Shown here one piece after another: positions 26,969 to 35,302 of a DNA stretch of 64,000 nt (position 1 is the stretch's first letter; every line of letters begins with the position of its first letter). Under the pieces are notes generated by a model. The model did not search any database. It was not told the DNA's origin and worked only from the letters and a program-made list of their open reading frames with translations. Source of the DNA: Bacilli bacterium (GTDB lineage Bacteria; Bacillota_I; Bacilli_A; RFN20; UBA1709). Both the position numbers and the translations under genes were made by a program. The stretch spans positions 248,001-312,000 of the forward strand of contig JAFTIF010000003.1 of NCBI GenBank assembly GCA_017457045.1, written 5' to 3'.

Positions 26969-27526
26969 ATGATTCAAGTTAATGATTTAAAACCTGGTAT
27001 TTCATTCGGATATGAAAAGAACATTTATGTTGTATTAGATATTCAACATAACAAGACAGCTATGCGTCAAATGATTGTTAAAACAAAAGTTAAAAACTTA
27101 CGTAGTGGTTCAATCACTGAAATTTCATTTACAGGCGGAGATAAAGTAGAAGAAGCACATTTAAATAAACGCCCAATGCAATATTTATATGATGATGGTG
27201 ATAGTTTAGTATTCATGGATAACGAAACTTATGATCAAGTAAATATTCCTAAAGAAAGATTAGAATGGGAAATGAAATTCTTAGTTGAACAACAAGAAGT
27301 TGAAATTACTTATTATGAACAAGAAATCTTAGGTATTGCTTTACCAGTTAAAGTTACTTTAACAGTTACAGAAACAGAACCTGCTGTTAAGGGTGATACA
27401 GTTAACAAAGCTACAAAAGATGCAACATTAGAAACAGGATATGTAATTCGTGTACCTTTATTCGTTAATGAAGGCGAAAAAGTTATCGTTCGTACAGATA
27501 CTGGAGCATACGATTCAAGAGCATAA
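26969..27526 (+). CDS. efp: Elongation factor P with an atypical tip loop
   Basis: Translation factor that rescues ribosomes stalled at polyproline. The three-domain 185-residue chain is intact, with VKTKVKNLRSG, the KRPMQYLYDDGD stretch and the family C-terminus GEKVIVRTDTGAYDSRA. In domain I the usual PGKG tip is replaced: the segment reads IQHNKTAMRQM, with Met where the modified Lys (or Arg) normally stands, by gap-free alignment from my memory of other EF-P proteins. Lys29 and Arg33 flank the site. No modification enzyme gene is in the window. It starts the efp/spoIIIA/nusB neighbourhood known from B. subtilis. Confidence 0.94.
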   Translation: MIQVNDLKPGISFGYEKNIYVVLDIQHNKTAMRQMIVKTKVKNLRSGSITEISFTGGDKVEEAHLNKRPMQYLYDDGDSLVFMDNETYDQVNIPKERLEWEMKFLVEQQEVEITYYEQEILGIALPVKVTLTVTETEPAVKGDTVNKATKDATLETGYVIRVPLFVNEGEKVIVRTDTGAYDSRA

Positions 27527-27546
27527 TTAAAAATGCTCTTTTTTTT
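27517..27546 (+). terminator. Rho-independent terminator after efp
   Basis: Stem AAGAGCAT / ATGCTCTT followed by T8. It overlaps the end of efp. Confidence 0.85.
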
Positions 27547-27601
27547 GTCATAAATTAACTCATATTTGAATAATATCTAGTGATATCAAAGGAGGAAATT
27601 T

Positions 27602-28093
27602 ATGAACAAGCAATTAGTTTCATTTTTATCACTATTCAGTTTAGTATTAGTTTTGTCAATTTATTATGTTATGTTACCATTTTCAGGATCAAATTTAGGT
27701 GATAATTCAAATAATTTACCAGTAATTAATGAAATTGAGGATGCGACTGATGCTTATTTTGTTTCTTTAGAGTTACAAAAGAGTGAAACATATAAAGAAT
27801 TAATAAGTGAACAAAACGATATTTTAGCTAGTTCTAATGCTACTATTGAAGAAAAACAAAATGCTTTAGAAGAAATTGCTAGAATTGAAGAAGTGATGGC
27901 TAAAGAAGCAAATACAGTAGCAATGATTATTGAAGCAGGATATCCAGCTGCATATGTAGAAAATTATGAACAAGGCGTTAAAGTTGTAGTTTATAAAGAA
28001 GATGCGACAAAGACTGATGCAGCTACAGTAATGGCTTTAGTTATCGAAGAATTTGGCCTAGAATTAATGCCTGAAGTTAGTTTTTATTCATAA
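27602..28093 (+). CDS. spoIIIAH: Stage III sporulation protein AH
   Basis: Mother-cell membrane protein whose extracellular domain docks with SpoIIQ of the forespore to form the feeding-tube channel. Visible are one N-terminal transmembrane helix (about 8-27, QLVSFLSLFSLVLVLSIYYVM region), a linker, an acidic helix with many Glu, and the YscJ/FliF-like ring-building domain (EEVMAKEANTVAMIIEAGYP then GVKVVVYKED). Length 163 aa is shorter than Bacillus SpoIIIAH (about 218), mainly in the linker. GGAGG precedes the ATG. Its place after efp matches the spoIIIA locus, but spoIIIAA-AG are not here. Confidence 0.82.
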   Translation: MNKQLVSFLSLFSLVLVLSIYYVMLPFSGSNLGDNSNNLPVINEIEDATDAYFVSLELQKSETYKELISEQNDILASSNATIEEKQNALEEIARIEEVMAKEANTVAMIIEAGYPAAYVENYEQGVKVVVYKEDATKTDAATVMALVIEEFGLELMPEVSFYS

Positions 28094-28097
28094 TTTA

Positions 28098-28126
28098 TTG
28101 CTAATATATCGTTTATTTGTTATAAT
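28098..28126 (+). promoter_or_regulatory. Sigma-A promoter for yqhY
   Basis: TTGCTA (28098-28103), 17-bp spacer, TATAAT (28121-28126) with TGT before the -10. Confidence 0.7.
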
Positions 28127-28149
28127 ACAAATAAATGGAGGTGGTAAAT

Positions 28150-28488
28150 ATGGCAAAATACAAATACCATAAGATTTATAACTTTACCACAAATGGAAAT
28201 TTAGAAATCAGTACAAAAGTTTTAGAGGAAATTGCTATTCAAGCAGTTGAAAAAGTAGAAGGTGCTACATTACCTAGCACTCGTTCTTTATTGTTTGATA
28301 AGCAACCTGTTGAATGTGTATTCAAGAAAAATGGTGACTTTATTGTTACTATTAATATAAGAGTAGCATACGGTTCAAACGTAAGTGAAATCTCAAAAAA
28401 TGTTCAAGAACAAGTCGAAAACGATTTATTGTACATGACAGAAATACGTCCACGTAAAGTTCACGTAAATGTTGCTGATATAAAATAA
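28150..28488 (+). CDS. yqhY: Asp23/Gls24 family protein YqhY
   Basis: A 112-residue cytosolic Asp23/Gls24-family protein. The family core is seen in ISTKVLEEIAIQAVEKVEG, IRVAYGSNVSEISKNVQEQV and the final VHVNVADIK. In B. subtilis YqhY is linked to acetyl-CoA carboxylase and lies after accBC, before nusB; here accBC is missing. An in-frame ATG at 28135 contains the ribosome binding site GGAGGTGG, so ATG 28150 is chosen. Own promoter and terminator. Confidence 0.85.
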   Translation: MAKYKYHKIYNFTTNGNLEISTKVLEEIAIQAVEKVEGATLPSTRSLLFDKQPVECVFKKNGDFIVTINIRVAYGSNVSEISKNVQEQVENDLLYMTEIRPRKVHVNVADIK

Positions 28489-28508
28489 AACACCGAAAGG
28501 TGTTTTTC
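28487..28508 (+). terminator. Rho-independent terminator after yqhY
   Basis: Stem AAAACACC / GGTGTTTT with a GAAA tetraloop, then T. Confidence 0.88.
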
Positions 28509-28532
28509 TTTGTTAAAGGAGGGAAATTCTAT

Positions 28533-29597
28533 ATGAAAAGAGTTGAAAATATTAGAAAAATAATGAAATCTAATAATTTAGATGCATTTTTAGTGACTTC
28601 TATGAAAAATATTCGTTATTTATCAGGTTTTACTGGATCAACTGGTATGGTATTGATTACATCTGATAACCAATATTTTTTGACTGATTTTAGATATTTG
28701 TCTCAATCAAGTAAACAATGTTTAGGTTTTGAAATTGTAAATGTTGGTTATGAATATGCTGAAAATTTAGAAAAGTTAGTTTCTAAAGGTCTAGTAGGAT
28801 TCGAAGGGAATATAATGACTTATGATGAATATATTCACTTTACAAACACATGTAAAAACTTATCTTTTAAAAGTGTTAATTTGGATAAATTAAGAATGAT
28901 AAAAGATGATGATGAAGTGGAAAAAATAATTAAAGCAAATGAAATTTCTATTGAAGCTTTAAATTATGTGTTAAATGAAGTTTTAATTCCAAATAAAACT
29001 ACAGAAATAGAATTAAGAAGCGCATTAGAAGCTAAAATGAATGAATTAGGAGCTTCGGGTCCTTCATTTGACATTATAGTTGCTAGTGGAATTAGATCTA
29101 GTTTGCCTCATGGTGTGGCTAGTGATAAAGTAATTGAAGCTGGAGATATGTTAACAATTGACTATGGTTGTTTTTATAAAGGTTATGTAAGTGATATAAC
29201 TAGAACTTATGCAGTATCAAAATTACCTGATGATGAACTAGTTAAAATATATAAAATTGTTTTAGAAGCTCAATTGTTAGGTGTAAAAGCTGTTAAACCT
29301 GGTATAAAAATCTGTGAAGTAGATAAAGTAGTAAGAGATTATATTACTAAAAAAGGATATGGAAAATACTTTGGTCATGGAACTGGTCATGGAATAGGTT
29401 TAGAAATTCATGAAGAACCATATGTGCGTGGAAATTATGATACTATTTTAGAACCAGGTATGATTATTACTATAGAACCAGGTATTTATTTACCAGATTT
29501 AGGTGGAGTTCGTATTGAAGATGATGTTTTAGTCACTGAAACAGGATATAAAATCTTAACAAATTTAGATAAAGAATTAAAAATTATAGGAAAATAA
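28533..29597 (+). CDS. pepP: Xaa-Pro aminopeptidase (M24 family)
   Basis: Cytosolic metallopeptidase removing N-terminal residues before proline. The N-terminal creatinase-like domain has IRYLSGFTGSTGMVLIT and DFRYLSQ. The catalytic pita-bread domain has the metal ligands in TIDYGCFYKGYVSDITRTYA, GHGTGHGIGLEIHEEP and ITIEPGIY plus VRIEDD. An in-frame ATG region at 28500 overlaps the upstream terminator; AAAGGAGGGA at 28516-28525 supports ATG 28533 (354 aa). In B. subtilis the homologue PapA (YqhT) also neighbours efp. Confidence 0.93.
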   Translation: MKRVENIRKIMKSNNLDAFLVTSMKNIRYLSGFTGSTGMVLITSDNQYFLTDFRYLSQSSKQCLGFEIVNVGYEYAENLEKLVSKGLVGFEGNIMTYDEYIHFTNTCKNLSFKSVNLDKLRMIKDDDEVEKIIKANEISIEALNYVLNEVLIPNKTTEIELRSALEAKMNELGASGPSFDIIVASGIRSSLPHGVASDKVIEAGDMLTIDYGCFYKGYVSDITRTYAVSKLPDDELVKIYKIVLEAQLLGVKAVKPGIKICEVDKVVRDYITKKGYGKYFGHGTGHGIGLEIHEEPYVRGNYDTILEPGMIITIEPGIYLPDLGGVRIEDDVLVTETGYKILTNLDKELKIIGK

Positions 29598-29626
29598 GAA
29601 ATAATATATTATATTTCTTATAATTA

Positions 29627-29635
29627 TGATAAAAT
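29627..29635 (+). promoter_or_regulatory. Extended -10 promoter for nusB-xseA-xseB-tlyA-recN
   Basis: TGATAAAAT gives an extended -10 (TGn plus TAAAAT at 29630-29635). No good -35 is seen. It would serve the tight run of genes beginning with nusB. Confidence 0.5.
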
Positions 29636-29663
29636 ATTTTAAGAATGAGAGAGGGTATTTGAT

Positions 29664-30092
29664 ATGGTATTAGAAGAAAGACAACAAAGCGAAAATTTAT
29701 CAAGAAATCAGATGCAAGGTAAATTAATGGTTTGCATTTACCAATATTTATTACATGTAAATATGCAAGAAAAACCTAATATGAACGAAATCATTGAAGG
29801 TGTTTTTGAAATGCCTGTAAGTAAATGTGATCCATTTATTAAAAAGTGCATTAAAGCAGTAATGTTACATGCACAAGATGCTATTGAAGCAATTTCTCCA
29901 TTATTAAAACAATGGACTTTTGATCGTTTAGGTTATATCGAACGTGCTATTTTAATTTTAGCTTATGTTCAATATAAATATTTAGAAACACCTAAACCTA
30001 TTATTATTGATATTGCAGTAAAATTAGCTAGAAGATATGCAGATGAAGACTCATATAAGTTTATTAACGCTGTATTACAAAACGTTCAATAA
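29664..30092 (+). CDS. nusB: Transcription antitermination factor NusB
   Basis: RNA-binding partner of NusE in rRNA antitermination. The C-terminal signature is clear: WTFDRLGYIERAILILAYVQ, then IDIAVKLARRYADEDSYKFI with AVLQNV. All-helical, 142 aa, normal length. GAGAGAGGG precedes the ATG. It overlaps xseA by one base and begins a run of coupled genes. Confidence 0.94.
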   Translation: MVLEERQQSENLSRNQMQGKLMVCIYQYLLHVNMQEKPNMNEIIEGVFEMPVSKCDPFIKKCIKAVMLHAQDAIEAISPLLKQWTFDRLGYIERAILILAYVQYKYLETPKPIIIDIAVKLARRYADEDSYKFINAVLQNVQ

Positions 30093-31360
30093 TGGCATAT
30101 TCAGTTACACAGTTAAATAATTTAATTAAAGACTATTTAGATATAAATCCTTCTCTTAAAAAAATCCAAGTAATTGGAGAAATTTCAAATTTAAAAAAAC
30201 ATTATACAGGGCATTGGTATTTAACATTAAAAGATGAAAATTCAAGAATCAATGCGATGGTTTTCTCAAGTTATGCTTCGAGAATTAAAATTAAAGTTGA
30301 AGATGGCATGAAAGTTATGGTAACTGGATCTATAAGTGTATATGCACAAGGCGGAAGTTATCAAATCTATATTACAGATATAGATCCTATTGGTGTAGGT
30401 GCATTGTATCTTCAATATGAACAATTAAAGAAAAAACTTGCTGAAGAAGGTCTTTTAGACCCTGAAAATAAGAAAAATATTCCAATTTATCCAAATAATA
30501 TAGGTGTAATATCCGCCCCGCAAGGAGCGGCTGTTCGTGATGTAATCACAACAATAAGAAGACGCTGGCCAGTTGCTAATATTACTTTGTTGTCTGCGTT
30601 AGTTCAAGGTGCAAGTGCAGCTCCTGATGTTTTAGATAAACTTATAAAAGCAGATAATATGGGATTTGATACAATTATTATTGCTCGTGGTGGGGGTTCA
30701 ATTGAAGATCTGTGGTGCTTTAATGATGAAGCTGTTGCAAGATTTGTAGCAAATATGAAAACTCCTACGATTTCTGCAATCGGACATGAAACAGATTTCA
30801 CGATATTAGATTTTGTTGCTGATAGACGCGCAGCGACACCTACAGCTGCTGCTGAAATAGCTACACCTAATATATATGAAGTGTTAATTAACGTTGAAAG
30901 TCATGCAAATAGAATGAAAAATAAGCTTGTTGCTAAATTTGATTTCTATAATGAGGCAATAAAAAGAATAAAATCACGAAACTGGTTTACAAATCCAGAG
31001 ATGTTATATGTAAATAAACATTTAAAATGTAACAGTTTAGTTCAAAGACTTAACGATTCTACAAAGAATAAGTTCATGGATTTACATAAAACATTAGAAA
31101 AAAGCAAAATTGTGATGAAGAATTCATTAACTTCAACTCAAGAAAAGAAAAAACATGAATATTATAATTTAGTTTCTACATTAGATGCTTTATCTCCTTT
31201 AAAAGTCATTAATAGAGGGTATAGCATTGTAGAATCGAATGGCAAAACAATTAATTCGGTTTCGAAAGTTGAAATCAATGATGAATTAAAAGTAAGATTA
31301 AAAGATGGTAATGTATTGGCAAGAGTAACATCTAAGGAGGAAAAGTGTCATGGAAAATAA
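30092..31360 (+). CDS. xseA: Exodeoxyribonuclease VII large subunit
   Basis: Catalytic subunit of exonuclease VII, a bidirectional single-strand DNA exonuclease. The N-terminal OB fold has IGEISNLKKHYTGHWYLTLK; the catalytic core has GVISAPQGAAVRDVITTIRR and IARGGGSIEDLWCFNDE, followed by IGHETDFTILDFVADRRAAT. The C-terminal coiled coil (about 275-370) binds XseB. Length 422 aa. Overlaps nusB by one base and xseB by eleven. Confidence 0.96.
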   Translation: MAYSVTQLNNLIKDYLDINPSLKKIQVIGEISNLKKHYTGHWYLTLKDENSRINAMVFSSYASRIKIKVEDGMKVMVTGSISVYAQGGSYQIYITDIDPIGVGALYLQYEQLKKKLAEEGLLDPENKKNIPIYPNNIGVISAPQGAAVRDVITTIRRRWPVANITLLSALVQGASAAPDVLDKLIKADNMGFDTIIIARGGGSIEDLWCFNDEAVARFVANMKTPTISAIGHETDFTILDFVADRRAATPTAAAEIATPNIYEVLINVESHANRMKNKLVAKFDFYNEAIKRIKSRNWFTNPEMLYVNKHLKCNSLVQRLNDSTKNKFMDLHKTLEKSKIVMKNSLTSTQEKKKHEYYNLVSTLDALSPLKVINRGYSIVESNGKTINSVSKVEINDELKVRLKDGNVLARVTSKEEKCHGK

Positions 31361-31565
31361 ATTTAGTTTTGAAGAATCAATGAAAAGATTAGAAGAGATA
31401 GTAAAAGCTTTAGAAAGTGGACAAACAAGCTTAGATGATTCTTTATCTTTATATGAAGAAGGAATTCAATTAGTTAAAGCGTGTGAAAAGAAACTAAAAG
31501 AAGTAGAACAAAAAGCGGTTAAATTAATTGATGATTCTGGTGAATCAGAGTTAAATGAGTTATAA
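31350..31565 (+). CDS. xseB: Exodeoxyribonuclease VII small subunit
   Basis: A 71-residue helical partner of XseA. The family pattern FEESMKRLEEIVKALESG, then LDDSLSLYEEGIQLVKACEK is intact. AAGGAGG lies at the end of xseA, and the start overlaps xseA, giving coupled synthesis of the two subunits. Confidence 0.95.
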   Translation: MENKFSFEESMKRLEEIVKALESGQTSLDDSLSLYEEGIQLVKACEKKLKEVEQKAVKLIDDSGESELNEL

Positions 31566-31605
31566 AATAAACTAAAAGTATAAAATTAGTAGTTTTTAAG
31601 TGATT

Positions 31606-32409
31606 ATGAGATTAGATAAGTACTTATTTGATAACAAATATTTTGATTCTAGAAGAAAAGCTCAAGATGCAATAAAAGAAGGATTAGTATCTATTAATGG
31701 TAAAACTATAACTAAATCTAGTTATGAATACGAATCTGGTGATATTGAGATTAAAGAAAATGATATAGTCTTTGTTTCTCGTGGTGGATTTAAACTATTG
31801 CAGGCAATTAATAAGTTTAATTTAGATTTTAATGATAAACATATTTTAGATATTGGAGCATCTACAGGCGGATTTACCGATTGCAGCTTAAAACATGGTG
31901 CAAAATGCGTTTTTGCAACTGATGTAGGAACATCCCAGTTAGTTTCAAGCTTAAAAAATGATTCTAGAGTAATTAGTAAAGAAAATCTCAATTTTAGAGA
32001 TGCAAAACCAGAAGATTTTGATAACAAAATATTTGATTTTGTAGTAATTGATGTATCTTTCATATCTTTAGAACATATTTTTGGTAATTTAAATCATTTT
32101 ATTGATGAGAATTCTTTAATTGTTGCTTTAATTAAACCACAATTTGAATTAGGTGACATTTCTATAAAAAATAAAGGAATTATCACACAAAAAGAAGATC
32201 ATTTATTAGCAATATCTTTAGTAGAAAAAAGAGCTAATAAAAATGGTTTATATTTACAAAAGTTAACTTATTCCCCAATTGTTGGCGAAAAGAAAGGCAA
32301 TATTGAGTATATCGGTTTGTTTTCTAAAAATAATTTAGGAAAAATTGATGAAAAAGTGTATTTTAATACTGTAGAAGAATCACATAAAGTTTTAAAAGGA
32401 GGTAGATAA
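31606..32409 (+). CDS. tlyA: TlyA-type rRNA (cytidine-2'-O)-methyltransferase
   Basis: rRNA ribose methyltransferase of the TlyA (YqxC) family. The N-terminal S4 RNA-binding domain (RLDKYLFDNKYFDSRRKAQD, about 2-60) is followed by a FtsJ-like SAM domain with ILDIGASTGGFTDCSL and CVFATDVGTSQL, and VVIDVSFISL. Two start codons are in frame, GTG 31600 and ATG 31606; ATG gives the family MRLDKYL start. The ribosome binding site is weak. B. subtilis has yqxC before recN in the same way, with ahrC between; ahrC is absent here. Confidence 0.9.
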   Translation: MRLDKYLFDNKYFDSRRKAQDAIKEGLVSINGKTITKSSYEYESGDIEIKENDIVFVSRGGFKLLQAINKFNLDFNDKHILDIGASTGGFTDCSLKHGAKCVFATDVGTSQLVSSLKNDSRVISKENLNFRDAKPEDFDNKIFDFVVIDVSFISLEHIFGNLNHFIDENSLIVALIKPQFELGDISIKNKGIITQKEDHLLAISLVEKRANKNGLYLQKLTYSPIVGEKKGNIEYIGLFSKNNLGKIDEKVYFNTVEESHKVLKGGR

Positions 32410-32411
32410 AT

Positions 32412-34061
32412 ATGTTAGAACAATTAACAATTAAAAATTTTGCAATTATTGATGATTTATCTATTACTTTTAATGATGGATTAAATATTTTTACTGGTGA
32501 AACTGGTGCAGGTAAATCAATTATCATTGATGCACTTGGTTTATTAACTGGAGAAAGAGCAAGTGCTTCTTTTGTTAGACATGGTGCGAGAAAAGCTTTT
32601 GTTGAAGGAGTATTTTCGTTAACAGATGCACAATTTAATCGTATTAATGATGTAATTAATATTGATGAAAATACATTGATAATTACTAAAGAAGTTGATG
32701 AAAATGGAAAATCTAGCAATAAAATCAATGGTAGAATTACAACTTTATCTAATATTAAGTTAATTATGCATGATATTTTAGATATTCATTCTCAAAATGA
32801 TAATCAATATTTATTAGATCATAAATACCATTTAGGTTTATTAGACTCATTTGGTGGAAATGAACTAGATGAAGTAAAAAAGACTTATGAATTAAGTTAT
32901 GATGCATATAAAAATTTGCAAAAAGAAGTTAGAAAACTAGAAAATTTAACAATTGATGAAGATGAAATAGAATTTTTAAAGTTCCAAATTGGAGAAATTG
33001 AAGATGCAAATCTTTATGAAGGTGAATTGGAAGAATTAGAAGAAGAAAAACGTAGGTTATCTTCTTTTGAAAAGATAAGTGAAAAAATGAAGATATTTAT
33101 GAATGAATACGATTCTAATGATGGAGTTTCTACACGTCTTTATTCAATGAAAAAGGTGATGGATTCCTTAAGTAATGATCCATTATTTGAAGAATATTCT
33201 GATAAATTTAGTGAATTATATTATGAAATTGATGAAACATATGAAAAAATAACTAATGCTTTTAATAACATTGATTTTTCATTACAAAGACTTGATGAAA
33301 TTTCGCAAAGAATTTATCAAATTCAAAAAATATCCAAAAAGCATGGTAAAACATACGAAGATATTATGAATTCATATAATGATATGAAAAATAAATTAGA
33401 TTCTATGGAAAATATTGAATATGAACTTAATAAAGCACGTCAAAAATTAAAAGAATCATATGAAATTGTATTATCAAATGGAAAACTTTTAGAAGATTGT
33501 CGTAGAAAATATGGCAATTTATTAAAAGATAGTATTATTAAAGAATTAAGAGATCTTTATTTAGAGCATTGTCAATTTGATTTAATTTATGAAGAAAATG
33601 AAAATCCATTGAGAACAGGCTTATTTAATGTAAGTTTTTATGTTTCAATGAACCCTGGTCAACCTTTAAAACCACTTGCTAAAATTGCATCTGGTGGTGA
33701 AGTTTCAAGATTAATGTTAGGACTTAAAGTAATTTGTAATAAATTATTTGGCGTATCTAGTACTATTTTTGATGAAGTAGACACAGGAGTAAGTGGTAAA
33801 GTTGCTCGTGCTATGGGATTAAAAATGTTAGAATTATCCAAAAATATGCAAGTAATCACTATTACACATTTACCTCAAGTTGCTTCATTAGGAAATAATC
33901 ATTATCATGTCGAAAAAGAATTTAAAGATGATTATACACGTACTATTGTTACTTTACTTGATAATGATCGTAGAGAAATTGAGATTGCTAAGATGATTTC
34001 TGGTGAAGAAGAACCTTCATTAAATGCAATATTTAACGCAAAAGAATTGCTAGTAGGTTAA
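32412..34061 (+). CDS. recN: DNA repair protein RecN
   Basis: SMC-like ATPase in double-strand break repair. Walker A is FTGETGAGKSIIIDA (about residue 30), followed by two coiled-coil arms (about 150-370), then signature LKPLAKIASGGEVSRLMLGL and Walker B STIFDEVDTGVSG with ITHLPQVAS. Length 549 aa is normal. AAGGAGGTAGATAAAT precedes the ATG, three bases after the tlyA stop. Last gene of the nusB run before the spoIVB hairpin. Confidence 0.96.
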   Translation: MLEQLTIKNFAIIDDLSITFNDGLNIFTGETGAGKSIIIDALGLLTGERASASFVRHGARKAFVEGVFSLTDAQFNRINDVINIDENTLIITKEVDENGKSSNKINGRITTLSNIKLIMHDILDIHSQNDNQYLLDHKYHLGLLDSFGGNELDEVKKTYELSYDAYKNLQKEVRKLENLTIDEDEIEFLKFQIGEIEDANLYEGELEELEEEKRRLSSFEKISEKMKIFMNEYDSNDGVSTRLYSMKKVMDSLSNDPLFEEYSDKFSELYYEIDETYEKITNAFNNIDFSLQRLDEISQRIYQIQKISKKHGKTYEDIMNSYNDMKNKLDSMENIEYELNKARQKLKESYEIVLSNGKLLEDCRRKYGNLLKDSIIKELRDLYLEHCQFDLIYEENENPLRTGLFNVSFYVSMNPGQPLKPLAKIASGGEVSRLMLGLKVICNKLFGVSSTIFDEVDTGVSGKVARAMGLKMLELSKNMQVITITHLPQVASLGNNHYHVEKEFKDDYTRTIVTLLDNDRREIEIAKMISGEEEPSLNAIFNAKELLVG

Positions 34062-34081
34062 TTTACATATTTATCCATATT

Positions 34082-34126
34082 AATCCTCCTAAAACAGTGA
34101 AAAATATCCTGAAGGAGGATTTTTTT
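34082..34126 (+). terminator. Terminator hairpin whose 3' arm is the spoIVB ribosome binding site
   Basis: AATCCTCCT (34082-34090) pairs perfectly with AGGAGGATT (34113-34121), then a T run to 34126. The 3' arm is the GAAGGAGG ribosome binding site of spoIVB, whose ATG follows at 34127. RNA reading through from recN would therefore hide that site. Confidence 0.8.
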
Positions 34127-35125
34127 ATGAAAAAAATATTAAAAGCTCTTTTAATAGCTCTTTTTATCATTTTTTCACCATTAACAATAGTATTTGGTAA
34201 GCAAGTTATTCTTGGAGGAGATAATATTGGTATCGAACTTGACTTCGAAGGGATTTTGATAAGTGGAACTTACGATATTAAATACAATAATATAACTTAT
34301 AATCCTGTCGATAGTGATATAAAAAAAGGAGATTATATTATTTCTATTAATTCAAATAAAGTAGAAACTAGTAAAGATCTAATCCAATATATAAATAAGT
34401 TAGACAAAACCCAAGAAGTAAGTTTAACGATTTTAAGAAATAATAAACAAATAAATAGAAATCTATTAGTAATTAATAATAATGGGAATTGGAAAACAGG
34501 TCTTATGATCAAAGATCATATATTAGGTATAGGAACAGTTACTTATTATGACTCAAATCATAATACATACGCGGCATTAGGACATGAAATATCCGATTCT
34601 TCTTCAGGACAAGTGATAAAAATTGAAGGAGGAACTATATATAGTTCGAATGTTACAGGTGTTACTAAAAGTATAAATGGTAAACCAGGTGAAAAAATAG
34701 CCACTATAGATAAAGAAAATGAATTAGGTTCAATAATTAAGAACACAAAATATGGTATCTATGGCGAAACAGAAGTCATTCCTGATGATGGTATTTATAT
34801 TGAAACTGCTTCAATCGATGAAGTACAATTAGGAAAAGCTGAGATTTGGACTGTTTTGAAGGGAAATATTAAGAAAAAATATGACATAGAAATAACTAAT
34901 ATTAAGAAGCAAGATAAAAAAGATATTAAAGGAATTACATTTAAAATTGTCGATAAAGAACTATTAAATAATACTAATGGAGTAATTCAGGGAATGAGTG
35001 GTTCACCAATTGTTCAAAATGGAAAGCTTATTGGAGCTATTACACACGTTATTGTAAGTGATGTGACAACTGGATATGGAATACATATCAATTGGATGAT
35101 TGAAACCGAAGAATCATTAGTTTAA
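34127..35125 (+). CDS. spoIVB: SpoIVB sporulation signalling protease
   Basis: Forespore-secreted serine peptidase (S55) that triggers pro-sigma-K processing. Order: N-terminal membrane/signal segment (about 5-25), PDZ domain (about 45-115, GDYIISINSNKVETSKDLIQ) and S55 domain with YAALGHEISD (catalytic His) and GVIQGMSGSPIVQNGKLIG (catalytic Ser), then the family end VTTGYGIHINWM. An upstream in-frame ATG (34097) lies inside the hairpin; ATG 34127 with GAAGGAGG is chosen (332 aa; Bacillus about 425). Position between recN and spo0A is the classic arrangement. Confidence 0.95.
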   Translation: MKKILKALLIALFIIFSPLTIVFGKQVILGGDNIGIELDFEGILISGTYDIKYNNITYNPVDSDIKKGDYIISINSNKVETSKDLIQYINKLDKTQEVSLTILRNNKQINRNLLVINNNGNWKTGLMIKDHILGIGTVTYYDSNHNTYAALGHEISDSSSGQVIKIEGGTIYSSNVTGVTKSINGKPGEKIATIDKENELGSIIKNTKYGIYGETEVIPDDGIYIETASIDEVQLGKAEIWTVLKGNIKKKYDIEITNIKKQDKKDIKGITFKIVDKELLNNTNGVIQGMSGSPIVQNGKLIGAITHVIVSDVTTGYGIHINWMIETEESLV

Positions 35126-35151
35126 AAGATGCACCATATGGTGCATTTTTT
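35124..35151 (+). terminator. Rho-independent terminator after spoIVB
   Basis: Stem AAGATGCACC / GGTGCATTTT region with an ATAT loop and T6, directly at the stop codon. Confidence 0.88.
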
Positions 35152-35172
35152 CTGCAAAATAATATAAAAAAG

Positions 35173-35179
35173 TGTCGAA
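35173..35179 (+). promoter_or_regulatory. Candidate Spo0A box upstream of spo0A
   Basis: TGTCGAA matches the B. subtilis 0A-box core exactly. It lies 124 bp before the spo0A start, between the spoIVB terminator and a TATAAT at 35241-35246. Confidence 0.65.
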
Positions 35180-35302
35180 TATCTAACATACGTATCATAT
35201 TTATTCACGTATGGTTCACAATATATTGTAAATACTTGTGTATAATTATGGCTATGAGTAGAGACAAATCGAGTAATAAGATAAATGAAAGGAAATTGGA
35301 GA

